Shown here: positions 57,701-64,000 of the stretch, piece by piece | How the letters are laid out: each line of letters starts with the position of its first letter | How positions within the stretch are numbered: the first letter of the stretch is position 1 | Assembly: GCF_902459465.1 (NCBI RefSeq) | Contig: NC_047083.1 | Location: 7,927,526-7,991,525, forward strand | DNA: 64,000 bases | Origin: Asterias rubens | Lineage: Eukaryota; Echinodermata; Asteroidea; Forcipulatida; Asteriidae | Reading direction: 5' to 3' | The notes under the pieces: generated by a model | Databases searched by the model: none | What the model saw: only the letters and a program-made list of their open reading frames with translations | Told to the model about the DNA's origin: nothing | Translations under genes and position numbers: made by a program

Positions 57701-59569
57701 ACTAAAGGACAGTACTCCTTATCATTGTAAAATCAGTTAAACCCAGTCTTATCTCGAGTTAGGACGAGTAACTCGTCCTAACTTAGGATTAATCTTAAGG
57801 TCTGCACTGCTACAGTGCAGGGTGGACTCGTCCTAAGTCCTAAGATTAGTCTTAAGTTAGGAAGAGTTTGGTGAAATCGACGGCTGGACACCTTTGGTAG
57901 TTGTCAAATTGCAAGATAATAATGAAAGGAAAAACGCCACTGTTGCACAACTTTGTTTGTTTCAGATGCATAATAAAAGACTGAAGTCTATTATTATTTG
58001 AGTGAGAAAATACCTCTTTCTCAGAAACTACGTTACTTTAGAGGGAGCCGTTTCTCACAATGATTTATACTACCAACAGCTCTCCATTGCTTCTTATCAA
58101 GTAAATTTGTATGCTGACAATTATTTTGAGTAGTTACCAATAGTGTCCACTGCCTTTAAAACTAATGCAGCCACAATATACGGAATAGTTGATTTCTGAC
58201 AGCACGATGTACTTGCAGATCCAAGGATGACATAACAACCTTAAGAAGCTTCACTGGCTCCCACTTGTTAAAAGCATCTTGGTTGTATTTCCTATGGAAT
58301 TAAAATAATCAAACAGTTCCCAACAATTTAATGTAGACTTTGCTTTTATGGACCTAAATTCTGGACTAAACTTCCAAATCACATCAGGGACACGACATCC
58401 TTCAACACTTCTTGTTTCATGAGGCCTACCTTCAATAACTTAGTTATTACTTCTCTGCGACTTTGAGCAAACTTTTGATTACGGCGCTTTATAAAGTGAT
58501 TTTGATTGATTGATGGATTGATTGATTGATTGATTGATTCCAAACAGGAAAGTTTGGAGAGATTTGAAGGCAATATGTCTCTTTAATATTAACAAACTTG
58601 TGTATTATTTTTTTGATCTATAGGTATGATGAGGAACTAGTTGTCCCCATCGTTGAAAACACACCACAAGAGAGATTTGAAGGCAATATGTCTCTTTAAT
58701 ATTAACAAACTTGTGTATTATTTTTTTGATCTATAGGTATGATGAGGAACTAGTTGTCCCCATCGTTGAAAACACACCACAAGAAAAAGACCTAAAGGTA
58801 AACACTACTAGATACACACTGACCTGTGACCAGTTTCATAAATTGACTTAAAGGCACTGGACACAATTGGTAATTACTCAAAATAATCACAAGGTTGTGG
58901 GTTCAAATCCCCCAGCTAACCGCTGATTTCCCAATGACTAGAATAAATATTGTCGTGTAGTTACTGAATCACAACTTTTTGATTTTGTGCGATTCATAAT
59001 CATAGACGTCAAACCAATGTTTGTATGAGAGAGGTTGGTTGTTGCCTGCTTGGTGTTTATATCCCCTTGTGGGAGTTTGCCGAGATCCCTTGATGGGAAG
59101 ATCATCTAGACAAACAAACAAACAAACAAACAAACAAACAAACAAACAATCGTGCTAAAGATATTACTATTTGTGATTTCAACTTATAATGCAGGACGAA
59201 TTTCACCCAGTAGAGGTTATTTAAAATTCCTCCCTTCTAACCGTCGTCTTGAGCATTTTAAAGGTAGTAAGCGGTTCACAGCGGTCGTGCTTTTAATGTT
59301 AACTAGTTTGTTTTCTGCTTTTTTGTAGCCTTTATATTTGTATGTTTTTATTTTTGTGTTTTCTTCTTAATGTTTTTAAATGTAATTTTGTGATGTGTTT
59401 GGTTTTTAACTTTTTAACGTTGGATGAATAAATGATTCTAATTCTAATTGTAATTCTTATAGGATCGTATGGCCAGAGCTATGGAAGAATACCCAGAAAC
59501 CTGTGCAGTACTTGTACGTCGTCATGGTATTTACGTGTGGGGCGAAACGTGGGAGAAAGCAAAGGCAAT
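38794..59569 (+). CDS. APIP: Methylthioribulose-1-phosphate dehydratase (APIP/MtnB), 3' end outside window
   Basis: Seven exons give 195 in-phase codons of a class II aldolase-fold, zinc-dependent dehydratase of the cytosolic methionine salvage pathway. It converts methylthioribulose-1-phosphate to diketo-methylthiopentyl-1-phosphate. The vertebrate protein also binds Apaf-1. Landmarks: [14 protein letters not shown] (about 24-37), [33 protein letters not shown] (Cys83), [12 protein letters not shown] (His101, His103), [10 protein letters not shown] (Glu125), [18 protein letters not shown] (His181). Adding 14 gives the human residues Cys97, His115, His117, Glu139 and His195, so the active site is intact. 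The N-terminus is 14 residues shorter than in human. The final exon (roughly 40 residues) was not found before base 64000. Intron 5 is about 15.7 kb and full of repeats. Confidence 0.95.
39340..39505. mobile_element. Foldback element in APIP intron 1
   Basis: AGACCTTATGCACATGACGTCA and TGACGTCAATGCATAAGGTCTATA. Inner TTGAGGTCAAA / TTTGACCTCAA. Inner sequence includes GGCGCCCCCGC. Confidence 0.85.
39609..39703 (+). CDS. APIP: APIP exon 2
   Basis: It encodes [20 protein letters not shown] and [11 protein letters not shown], the family's N-terminal signature. The acceptor is GTTTTTTAG and the donor AAAGG|GTAAGT. Confidence 0.95.
39713..39935. mobile_element. F6 foldback, partly deleted
   Basis: TTAAAGGAACACGTTGCCTTGG left; the right arm is shortened to CAACTCGTTCCTTTAAA. 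The inner arms AGTAGAATACAATGAT / ATCATTG.ATTCTACTTTT are intact. Confidence 0.8.
39960..40545 (+). repeat. F8 dispersed repeat interrupted by a SINE
   Basis: The left part 39960-40030 (CACCGTGTATCTACTTGCCCGGTAGAG..) and right part 40372-40545 (ACCGCGGAGTAGA.., CTCTGAAAAGAACTGTCC) flank a full SINE-A. APIP intron 2. Confidence 0.85.
40030..40371 (+). mobile_element. SINE-A, full length, best copy
   Basis: GTGTCATGGCCGAGTGGTTAAGAGCA (tRNA-Ser/Leu-like box A), GGGTTCGAATCCCGGTCGTGAC (box B), long body, tail AATGCGCTATATAAGAATTTG. Flanks TACCGTAGAG and TACCGCGGAG look like an imperfect target duplication. Confidence 0.92.
40984..41032 (+). CDS. APIP: APIP exon 3
   Basis: A 16-codon exon, [16 protein letters not shown]. 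The acceptor is TCTCAACAG and the donor GTGCAG|GTAAAT. Confidence 0.95.
41213..41368 (+). mobile_element. SINE-A head followed by a truncated F1 MITE
   Basis: TGGTCGAGCAGTTAAGAGCA and GGGTTCGAGTCCCAATC (41222-41300), then the F1 left end TTAAAGACAGTGGACACTATTGG to CTTCTCACTTGG (41309-41362). It ends in the pyrimidine tract of APIP exon 4. Confidence 0.88.
41386..41503 (+). CDS. APIP: APIP exon 4 (zinc-ligand Cys region)
   Basis: It runs from [13 protein letters not shown] to [19 protein letters not shown]. Cys83 corresponds to human Cys97. A truncated F1 MITE stops within about 20 bases of the acceptor TTTTTTTTCCCGTAG. Confidence 0.95.
41848..42220 (+). mobile_element. F1 MITE, complete
   Basis: Forward; a short deletion sits near the right TIR. 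APIP intron 4. Confidence 0.9.
42330..42692 (-). mobile_element. F1 MITE, complete
   Basis: Reverse. It lies 110 bases from the previous copy in opposite orientation, so the pair could form a cruciform-size inverted repeat. Confidence 0.9.
42849..42984 (+). CDS. APIP: APIP exon 5 (HTH zinc ligands, catalytic Glu)
   Basis: It contains [20 protein letters not shown] and [10 protein letters not shown]. His101/His103 bind the metal and Glu125 is the expected catalytic base. The donor is CTCAG|GTAATT. Confidence 0.95.
42985..43948. other. Start of APIP intron 5, unassigned
   Basis: Contains GTGACGTCATGTCGG / CCCGACATGACGTCG (43134-43285), a possible foldback with a G-rich arm (GGGGGGGCGG..AAAAGGGGGGGGC). 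The rest shows nothing recognisable. Confidence 0.45.
43949..44333 (+). mobile_element. F1-related MITE, variant ends
   Basis: Forward; TIRs TTAAAGGGAAGGTACACTATTGG and AAATGTGTACCTTCCCTTTAAA differ from F1 in the outer bases. Confidence 0.85.
44336..44475. mobile_element. F4 palindromic repeat
   Basis: GATTTCACACAAAGAGTTAAGAC to CTTGTGAAATCGACCCC. It is shared with the next MITE at its edge. Confidence 0.82.
44476..44860 (-). mobile_element. F1 MITE, AGGCCTGAAG subtype
   Basis: Reverse; CTTCAGGCCTGAAGCCTTTATTAGGCATC. The left TIR is reduced. Confidence 0.85.
44861..45027. mobile_element. F4-like repeat
   Basis: CCGTCGATTTTACTAATTTAGG to CGTTTCGTGAAATCGGCTGCAG. Partly decayed. Confidence 0.65.
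45377..45617. mobile_element. F3 foldback hairpin, complete
   Basis: GGGGCCCAATTTCATAGAGCTG to CAGCTCTATGAAATTGGGCCC. Confidence 0.9.
45618..46028. other. Unassigned intronic DNA
   Basis: ATAAATGAGGAA.A.ATAAGGTCAAAGAG..CACAACTAAGTGTGTGTTGTA repeats 45148-45215, so part is an old 500-base local duplication. No other feature. Confidence 0.45.
46030..46417 (-). mobile_element. F1 MITE with repeated right end
   Basis: Reverse; the right side reads AATAGTGTCCAACCCGTGTCCACTGCCTTTAAA, as if two right TIRs were joined. Confidence 0.88.
46941..47052 (+). repeat. Two short tandem repeats
   Basis: TTGGTCCATTGGGCATAAA three times, then AGTAATGAGTCTGTGTGTTCACT twice. Confidence 0.92.
47166..47554 (+). 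mobile_element. F1 MITE, complete
   Basis: Forward; both TIRs near perfect and the dyad is GAGACCTCAAGTTCTAAACTCGAGGTCTC. Confidence 0.92.
47757..48168 (-). mobile_element. SINE-A, full length with alternative body
   Basis: Minus head GTGTCGTGGCTGAGCGGTTAAGATCACC and GGGTTCGAATCCCAAGCC; body GGCGAACCCCTTCTC.. ; tail GCGCTATATAAGACTTCG(TTATTA)n. Confidence 0.9.
48170..48617. other. Intronic DNA, nothing recognised
   Basis: No repeat edge, hairpin or coding-like frame that I can support. Confidence 0.5.
48618..48735 (+). mobile_element. F1 MITE, left end only
   Basis: TTAAAGACACTAGACACTATTGG to CGGTCGTCGAAGTC. Confidence 0.85.
49040..49235. mobile_element. F7 foldback
   Basis: TTGAAAGGGCAAGGGCACCAAGGCA and ..GGTGCCCTTGCCCTTTCAAAA. 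Inner AATTTTAAATTTCTACTGG / AGTAGAAATTTAAAATTTCC. Partial copies at 51565-51605, 54535-54600, 61790-61855 and 62850-62975. Confidence 0.88.
49246..49430. mobile_element. F4 palindromic repeat
   Basis: CTAGGATTAATCCTATCTCAAG to GTTAGGAAGAGCTTGGTGAAATCG. Confidence 0.85.
49658..50011 (-). mobile_element. F1 MITE
   Basis: Reverse; a deletion removes the CACACAACTTCGTG region. Confidence 0.88.
50391..50752 (-). mobile_element. F1 MITE, complete
   Basis: Reverse; the dyad reads GAGACCTCAGAATTAGATTTTGATGAGGTCTC. Confidence 0.9.
50755..51667. other. Intronic DNA, nothing recognised
   Basis: Contains short words CACGTTACGCG..CGTGAACGTTAACGTCAC (51010-51050) but no element with definable ends. Confidence 0.45.
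51668..52157. mobile_element. TIR element, about 490 bp
   Basis: CATAGAGCTATATAATTGAC..TAGAGCGCTAAC pairs with GTTAGCACTCTA..GTCAATATATATAGCTCTATG. No reading frame inside. Confidence 0.85.
52332..52878. mobile_element. F9 element, copy 1
   Basis: Begins ATACAGTTTCGCTA.TCCTATTGG, CACGTGGGTGTGTATAAACC, GTTGTTTACCCGAGGGCGGCG. It ends in a foldback (AATCGGTTTTCAACTAGTGG..CGAGGCCTGGTTCTTGATAA / TTATCAAGAACCAGGCCTCG..). Copy 2 is at 59739. Confidence 0.9.
52924..53760 (+). repeat. Degenerate satellite, six units of about 150 bp
   Basis: Each unit starts TTATTGATTGAAAACT and holds CCAATGACGCACATTATGAAAAAC, TTACTTGTTTTACCT and TACCACTTAGCA. Starts are near 52924, 53073, 53232, 53384, 53541 and 53681. 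Confidence 0.9.
54653..54720. repeat. (CAAA)n(CAGA)n(CAAA)n microsatellite
   Basis: Tetranucleotide run; it generates artefactual VCLF/VCLS reading frames on the minus strand. Confidence 0.98.
55069..55440. mobile_element. F2 MITE, complete
   Basis: TTAAAGCCATTGGACCC to GGGTCCAATGGCTTTAA; the best-preserved ends of the family. Confidence 0.9.
55455..55735. mobile_element. F4 repeat followed by half of an F3 hairpin
   Basis: 55465-55615: TAGGATTAATCCTAACTCGAG to GAGTTTGGTGAAATTAAC. 55620-55725: one F3 arm only. Confidence 0.75.
55860..56238. mobile_element. F6 foldback, complete
   Basis: TTAAAGGAACACGTTGCCTTGG and CCAAGGCAACGTGTTCCTTTAAA. The centre holds GAGTCAAAAATTTGACTC, a perfect palindrome. 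Confidence 0.92.
56239..56696. other. Intronic DNA, nothing recognised
   Basis: AT-rich, without a definable repeat or frame. Confidence 0.5.
56698..56945. mobile_element. F3 foldback hairpin, complete
   Basis: GATCCAATTTCATAAGATAACGC to CAGCTCTATGAAATTGGGCCC. Confidence 0.88.
57355..57558 (+). repeat. 14-bp minisatellite, about 13 copies
   Basis: The unit is AGGTCTATATATAG, with GATGTC variants alternating in a partly regular way. Confidence 0.95.
57741..57888. mobile_element. F4 palindromic repeat
   Basis: CTTATCTCGAGTTAGGACGAG to GTTAGGAAGAGTTTGGTGAAATCG. It carries the same CTACAGTGCAGGGT insert as 12130. Confidence 0.82.
57886..58162 (+). mobile_element. F1 MITE, internally deleted
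   Basis: Forward; right TIR AATAGTGTCCACTGCCTTTAAA. Confidence 0.85.
58215..58540 (+). mobile_element. LINE 3' end remnant with (GATT)n tail
   Basis: The plus strand reads ..[11 protein letters not shown].. near 58240 and has the ORF2 C-terminal style, with several stops. The tail GCGCTTTATAAAGTGATTTTG(ATTG)n is typical of this LINE type. Confidence 0.7.
58557..58782 (+). repeat. 113-bp tandem duplication spanning the APIP exon 6 acceptor
   Basis: Units 58557-58669 and 58670-58782 appear identical. Each holds GAGAGATTTGAAGGC, the T-rich tract, the acceptor and the first 46 bases of exon 6. Confidence 0.95.
58624..58669 (+). pseudogene. APIP: Duplicated, donor-less copy of APIP exon 6
   Basis: It carries the same acceptor and the same first 15 or so codons as exon 6, but the duplication ends inside the exon, so there is no donor. 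If the upstream acceptor were used, the message would read into a stop (..ATG TCT CTT TAA). Confidence 0.85.
58737..58797 (+). CDS. APIP: APIP exon 6 (usable copy)
   Basis: It encodes [20 protein letters not shown] in phase with exons 5 and 7. It is the second copy of a 113-bp tandem duplication and the only one with both the acceptor (TGATCTATAG) and the donor (CTAAAG|GTAAAC). Confidence 0.93.
58848..58935 (+). mobile_element. F1 left end fused to a SINE-B box B fragment
   Basis: TTAAAGGCACTGGACACAATTGGTAATTACTC breaks off after ATAATCAC into AAGGTTGTGGGTTCAAATCCC. Confidence 0.75.
59109..59148. repeat. (CAAA)n microsatellite
   Basis: Ten ACAA units at the end of a repeat (58998-59105) whose sequence recurs inverted at 57175-57290. 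Confidence 0.95.
59463..59569 (+). CDS. APIP: APIP exon 7 (last exon in window)
   Basis: It encodes [20 protein letters not shown], then [15 protein letters not shown], and two bases of a Met codon. His181 is the third His ligand. The donor is GCAAT|GTAAGT. I looked to 64000 for the expected CECYDYL-type next exon and did not find it. Confidence 0.95.
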
Positions 59570-59738
59570 GTAAGTTTTTACTTTACACAATACTCTCTTT
59601 TGAGATCTAACTTATAGGTGTCGTTATTGTACTATTCCCCCCCCCCCATGCAGATACAGGCAGTTTTTACTTAAATGTGGATACTTGCCAAGAAAGACTC
59701 TGCTAGGGTAGAAACGTCAGGTCGTTAATTCTGCATTC

Positions 59739-60217
59739 ATAAATACCTCAGACAGTTTCGCTATTTCTATTGGTCGAGAGCGCGTCACGTGGGTGTGTAT
59801 AAACCTTTGTTTATGACCAGTAAAAAGTGTTGAAACATGGGCGTGCCACATCATGCGATACGCTCGACGTGCACAGCATTCCCTTATAAGGAGTTGTTTA
59901 CCCGAGGGCGGCGGAGGGCTTTACCATTACATAGCTGGAGGGGTGTTGTGTTGAAAGAAATCAATGAGCAATTATAATTTTTGCATTTATTTTACTTTTT
60001 GACCAAAAAGTTTTGATGTTTTTGACCCAAAAGGTATTTATGAATGGGAATCAAAGTGTGTTGAATCGGTTTTCAACTAGTGGTTTAAATCCGCCGAGGC
60101 CTGGTTCTTGATAAATTTTACCTCCACTTCGTCTCGGTAAAACTATCTAGAATCGGGCCTCGTTGGGATTAAACCACTAGTTGAAAACCTCTTCACAACA
60201 CATTGATTCCCTTATTT
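59739..60217. mobile_element. F9 element, copy 2
   Basis: It aligns with 52332-52878 over its whole length apart from a deletion of about 70 bases (CGACCTTGCACC.. region). Confidence 0.9.
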
Positions 60218-60219
60218 AT

Positions 60220-60772
60220 ACCATACTTGTAGATCCTTCTGGTTGGTAAGCAGTGTGCAAAAGCTAATTCTATTGTCCGAGTTAGATTTAATAAGCACTA
60301 AAGCAGCAAACGAATTCCCGACCATATTGTACAAACAAGGCTATCTTATAGAGTGCCTGTAGAAAGTTCATCTTCGTATTACACGTCACGTCTGTTGAAG
60401 TGGTTTATTATCAAATTATTATTCAGGGAATAGAAATGATCTTTCACGTCTTTACAACTCCGTTAAGACTTATCGGTCCTTACAGCTGGGGATGTAAATA
60501 AGACTCGATCAGACCCCACATGCGTACTGTCGTTGTTCTCCGATACAAACCAAGCGTATTCCCCTTGCCTCTTTTAGTGAGGAGGTTGAAAGGGCAACAG
60601 ACCCCCGAGGGTAGACGAGGGAGGTGATGAGATCGTCTTCCAGTCACTGTTGGGTTATTCCACGGCGTGTTTCAATCTCGTGGGGACACTGTTGATGCAT
60701 CTGTGCATGACGTGAAGAGGGCGTGCTGAGTGGTCGTTCAGCAAGCGGAGCAGCTTAAGCGTGACATCTTTA
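60220..60772. other. Unassigned DNA, probably APIP intron 7
   Basis: No frame over 60 codons. Less AT-rich than its surroundings; could be an old retroelement fragment (GGTTGGTAAGCAGTGTGC.., GTAGACGAGGGAGGTG), but I cannot place it. Confidence 0.4.
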
Positions 60773-61155
60773 AAGGGACTGGACACCTTTGGTAATTGTC
60801 AAAGACCAGTCTTCTCACTTGGTGTATCTCAACATATGCATAAAATAACAAACCTGTGAAACATTGAATTTATTTGGTCGCCGAAGTTGAGAGAGAATAA
60901 TGGAAGAAAAAAACACCCTTGTTGCACAAGTTGTGTGCTTTCAGATGCCTTGACTTCGGGACCTCAGCTGAGGTCTCAAAATCAAATCAGATATTTTATT
61001 GAGAAATTACTTTTTTCTCAAAAAGTACATTACTTCAGGGGGAGCCGTTTCTCACAAAATTTTATACTATCAACAGCTCCCCATTACTCGTTACCAAGTA
61101 CGCTTTTATGCTACCAAATATGTTGAGTAATTACCTTGCTAGTGTCCAGTGCCTT
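60771..61155 (+). mobile_element. F1 MITE
   Basis: Forward; its right TIR is partly duplicated (TAGTGTCCAGTGCCTTGC twice). Confidence 0.88.
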
Positions 61156-61386
61156 GCTAGTGTCCAGTGGCTCATCAAACCATCACAAGGACAAAGCAAT
61201 TATATTTGAAGATATTTCAAAGTGTCTTGCTCAAGGATACATGTTCCCAAGAGACCATCTAAGAGGTGGTGTGCCACAAACTCCTCTTGGTCAGCACTGG
61301 TAAATAAAGTACTTTCCATTGTTTGTGATATTTTACTTAAAATATCTTCCCTAATGAAGATTCTTCAGCTAAAGATCATCAGGATG

Positions 61387-61770
61387 AAAGGCAGTGGACA
61401 CTAGTGGTAATTACTCAAAATAATTATTAGCATAAAACCTTTTTTGGTGACGAGTAATGGGGAGAGGTTGATGGTATAAAACATTGTGAGAAACGGCTCC
61501 CTCTAAAATGCCATAGTTTTCGAGAAAGAAGTATTTTCCATGAATTTGATTTCGAGACCTAAGATTTAGAACTTGAGGTCTCAAAATCAACCATCTAAAC
61601 GCACACAACTTCGTGTGACAAGGGTGTTTTTTTCTTTATTATTAGCTTGCAAGTTCGATGACCGATTGAGCTCAAATTTTCACAGGTTTGTTATTTTGTG
61701 CATATGTTTAAATACACCAACTGTGAAGGCTAGTCTTTGACAATTACCAATAGTGTCCACTGCCTTTAAC
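61387..61770 (-). mobile_element. F1 MITE, complete
   Basis: Reverse. It lies 230 bases from the previous copy in opposite orientation. Confidence 0.9.
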
Positions 61771-61944
61771 ACCAATGCATTTTCTTCTTGGTAAAGGGCA
61801 CCCTTTGAGTAAATTGTAAATTTTTACTGTAGCATCAAGGGCACCAAGGCAATGACCAACCGTCAATTTTACCAAACTGTTTCCAACTTAGGATTAATCT
61901 TAGGACCTAGGACGAGTTAAAGCAAGTGCACAACATAGGTAGCA

Positions 61945-62294
61945 GTATTGGTCCAAGGCCCACACTTTGTGTATCACAACTTATATATAAAATAACAAAC
62001 CTGTAAATATTTAAGCTCAATCGGTCATCGGAGTCGGGAGAAAATAACGGGGAAAACCCACCCTTGTTTCCGCACGTTTCGCCGTGTCATGACATGTGTT
62101 TAAAATAAATGTGTTATTCTCGATATCGAGAATTGATAATTGTTTGCATGTTTTCTCAACAAGTAAAGCATTTCATGGAATAATTTTTCAAGGGAAGTCT
62201 TTCACCATTACCTTCTTTAAACCATGTAAGTTAATTTGTAAATCTGTGAACTTTTAATTTTTGTTCTGTTCAGAAAGTGTATAATGGCTTTATG
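61945..62294. mobile_element. F2 MITE, left end missing
   Basis: AGTATTGGTCCAAGGCCCAC to AGAAAGTGTATAATGGCTTTA, inserted in an F4 repeat whose halves lie at 61860-61925 and 62300-62405. Confidence 0.82.
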
Positions 62295-62629
62295 TTCCAT
62301 ATTTATAGAAGTTAGGATGTTTGAACCCATCCTAAGTAAGGATGAGTTACTCCTTCTAACTCGGGATAAGATTAAACCTAGCATTTTGTGAAGTCAGCTG
62401 CAGGGAGCATGGAGGCAATCGCCTTCCTTGCCTCTTTGAAGTATCAGGCCCGTGTTGTTATTATTATTATTATTATTAATACGCCTACCTGGCAGTAGCC
62501 TGTCTACAATTGAATTGAATTGGAGTCTATCGGAGGGTTCAATGCTCTAATTAAAATGACTGACAATGACAGTCAATCCCTTGGAGAAATCATGAGGTAC
62601 ACCATGTCTGACTCGTACGGTCACTACAC

Positions 62630-63125
62630 CCAAATTGAAACGTCATGACCAAACCGGCTTTTTTAAGAGCCAACACTCGCCCTAAGAGATTTACACATGG
62701 TTGTACCCGCAAGTTTACTATTTATTTATTTGTCTTATTTGTGTCTGACTTGAAAGGTCACTACACCCAAATTGAACCTTCGAAACTCGAGAATTTCTAG
62801 TTGCTTGCCAGGTTCCTACAGGCCTGATACTTCAGGCGATTGCCTTCGTTGCCCCTTGTCATTGCCCTGGTGCCCCTTGAAATGCTCCAGTAGAAATATA
62901 CAATTTCCTCATAGGGTGCCCTTTGCCAAAGAGAAAATGCCTTGGTGCCCTTGCCCTTTCAAAACGACAGCCCTGTTCCTAACAAGGAATATGAACAGAA
63001 GACGAGCAGAGTATACTGTTCGAAACGTCGAGACCAAACCGGCTCTTTTCAGAGCCAACACTCACCCTAAGAGATTTACACATGGTTGTACCCGCAAGTT
63101 CACTATTTATTTAAAGTTTCTTCTC
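62630..63125. repeat. Repeated segment (AAACCGGCT.TTTT.AGAGCCAACACTC) with F7 fragment
   Basis: GACCAAACCGGC..GAGATTTACACATGGTTGTAC..CGCAAGTT occurs at 62645-62720 and 63030-63105, and a relative at 56945-57010. An F7 half element lies between (62850-62975). Confidence 0.75.
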
Positions 63126-63371
63126 ATGAACAGATGAAGTGTGAAATTATATGTTTGTGCTGTATGTTTGTGCTGTACAAATATATGTGTTTTGGGGTTT
63201 TGTGTGTGTGTTGTGACAAAGTGGATTGGTAGAAGTGTGCAAGAGCTGAGAAGAGTAGCGGAAAGTCTCCTGGAGTGTGCCCCCATTCTTTTATTGTTCA
63301 ACTTTTTAACTTTACGCTTTTAATTGTCACTGTGTACAGTTTGCTGAGATAGTTGTATGTGACGCACTTAA

Positions 63372-63670
63372 AACATTGTGAGAGTCGGCTTCCTCTGAAG
63401 TTTTTTTGAGAAAGAAGTAATTATCCTCGAATTTAATTTTTCGAATTTGATTTTGAGACCTCAGATTTAGAGTTTGAGGTTTCAAAATCAACCATCGAAA
63501 GCGCACAAATTTGTGTGACAAGGATGTTTGTTTCTTTCATTATTATCTCACAACTTCGATGACCGATAGAGCTCAAATTTTCACAGGTTTGTTGTTTTAT
63601 GCATATGTTGAGTACACCAAGTAAGAAGAGTGGTATTTGACAATTACCAATAGGGTCCACTGTCTTTAAT
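63372..63670 (-). mobile_element. F1 MITE, left third missing
   Basis: Reverse; GAGACCTCAGATTTAGAGTTTGAGG dyad and right TIR present. Confidence 0.88.
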
Positions 63671-63821
63671 AATGCTCTAACTGTATGAATGCTTTTGTCT
63701 TATTTTGACAGGTGTCTCTCAGCTGACATTAGAATCTTCGTAGCATTCTTTTCTTTTACTGCAAAGCTTTTAACCCACTCTTTATCTATCTCTATTAACA
63801 CTGATGTTTATTGCTCTTAAA

Positions 63822-64000
63822 GGCTGTGTTACATGAGGCATTTATTAACAGCAACCAGTTCCCGGCAACCTCCAAAAAGAAAATTTTATGCATTCACATT
63901 TCAGTTTTCTCATTATTTTCCTTAGGCAAGTTGAGATAGTGAGCAAGCCGGATTTGTTCTTCTTGCGAATGCGAATGACATCACAGCCTTTTTTTTGCTG
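63822..64000. mobile_element. Partial foldback at the window edge
   Basis: GTTGAGATAGTGAGCAAGCCGG..GCGAATGCGAATGACATCACAG resembles the inside of 36095-36293; it is cut by the end of the window. Confidence 0.5.

Noticed and set aside
63712..63815. APIP last exon after acceptor TTTTGACAG
   Set aside because: In phase it reads MCLSADIRIFVAFF and does not match the expected end of the family (Cys-Glu-Cys-Tyr-Asp-type start).

Overview
The window looks like animal nuclear DNA. Coding sequence is split into short exons with GT..AG introns. Intergenic and intronic DNA is packed with MITEs, foldback elements, tRNA-derived SINEs, LINE 3' ends and minisatellites. The repeat style (many short TTAA-flanked MITEs, GCGCCCTC-rich flanks, SINEs with tRNA-like heads) and the protein sequences suggest a marine invertebrate deuterostome, most likely an echinoderm. 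That assignment is inference; no marker gene here fixes the species.

Layout. (1) 581-7202, plus strand: the 3' part of a multi-exon gene I could not name. It encodes a helical protein, with a candidate last exon carrying a RING-like Cys/His cluster. (2) 7203-16744: no gene; a large two-phase minisatellite, SINEs, a LINE 3' end, MITEs and a 42-bp-TIR element. (3) 16745-27369, minus strand: a complete 11-exon PDHX gene (E3-binding protein of the pyruvate dehydrogenase complex, 475 codons), with every splice junction in phase. (4) 28897-34919, plus strand: exons of an unidentified gene with a possible OB-fold and two possible 3' ends. (5) 38794-59569, plus strand: the first seven exons of APIP (methylthioribulose-1-phosphate dehydratase, methionine salvage). 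All four metal/catalytic positions seen in the human enzyme are kept, with a constant offset of 14 residues. The last exon or exons lie beyond the window. (6) 59570-64000: MITEs, foldbacks and what is probably more APIP intron.

PDHX and APIP are transcribed away from each other, as they are in human chromosome 11p13, so the neighbourhood appears to be an old linkage. Here an extra gene lies between them. The two enzymes do not share a pathway: PDHX tethers E3 in the mitochondrial pyruvate dehydrogenase complex, and APIP acts in cytosolic methionine salvage. Conservation of the pair is more likely regulatory or passive.

The rest of the window is a record of transposition. One MITE family (called F1 here) has about 28 copies. 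A hAT-like element sits in a SINE with a perfect 8-bp target duplication. A SINE sits inside another repeat. An F1 MITE splits a LINE reading frame at TTTAAA. An 11-copy minisatellite has grown out of a SINE tail. Exon ends were placed by hand from splice consensus and reading phase; repeat edges are approximate (about 10 bases) unless a target duplication is given.
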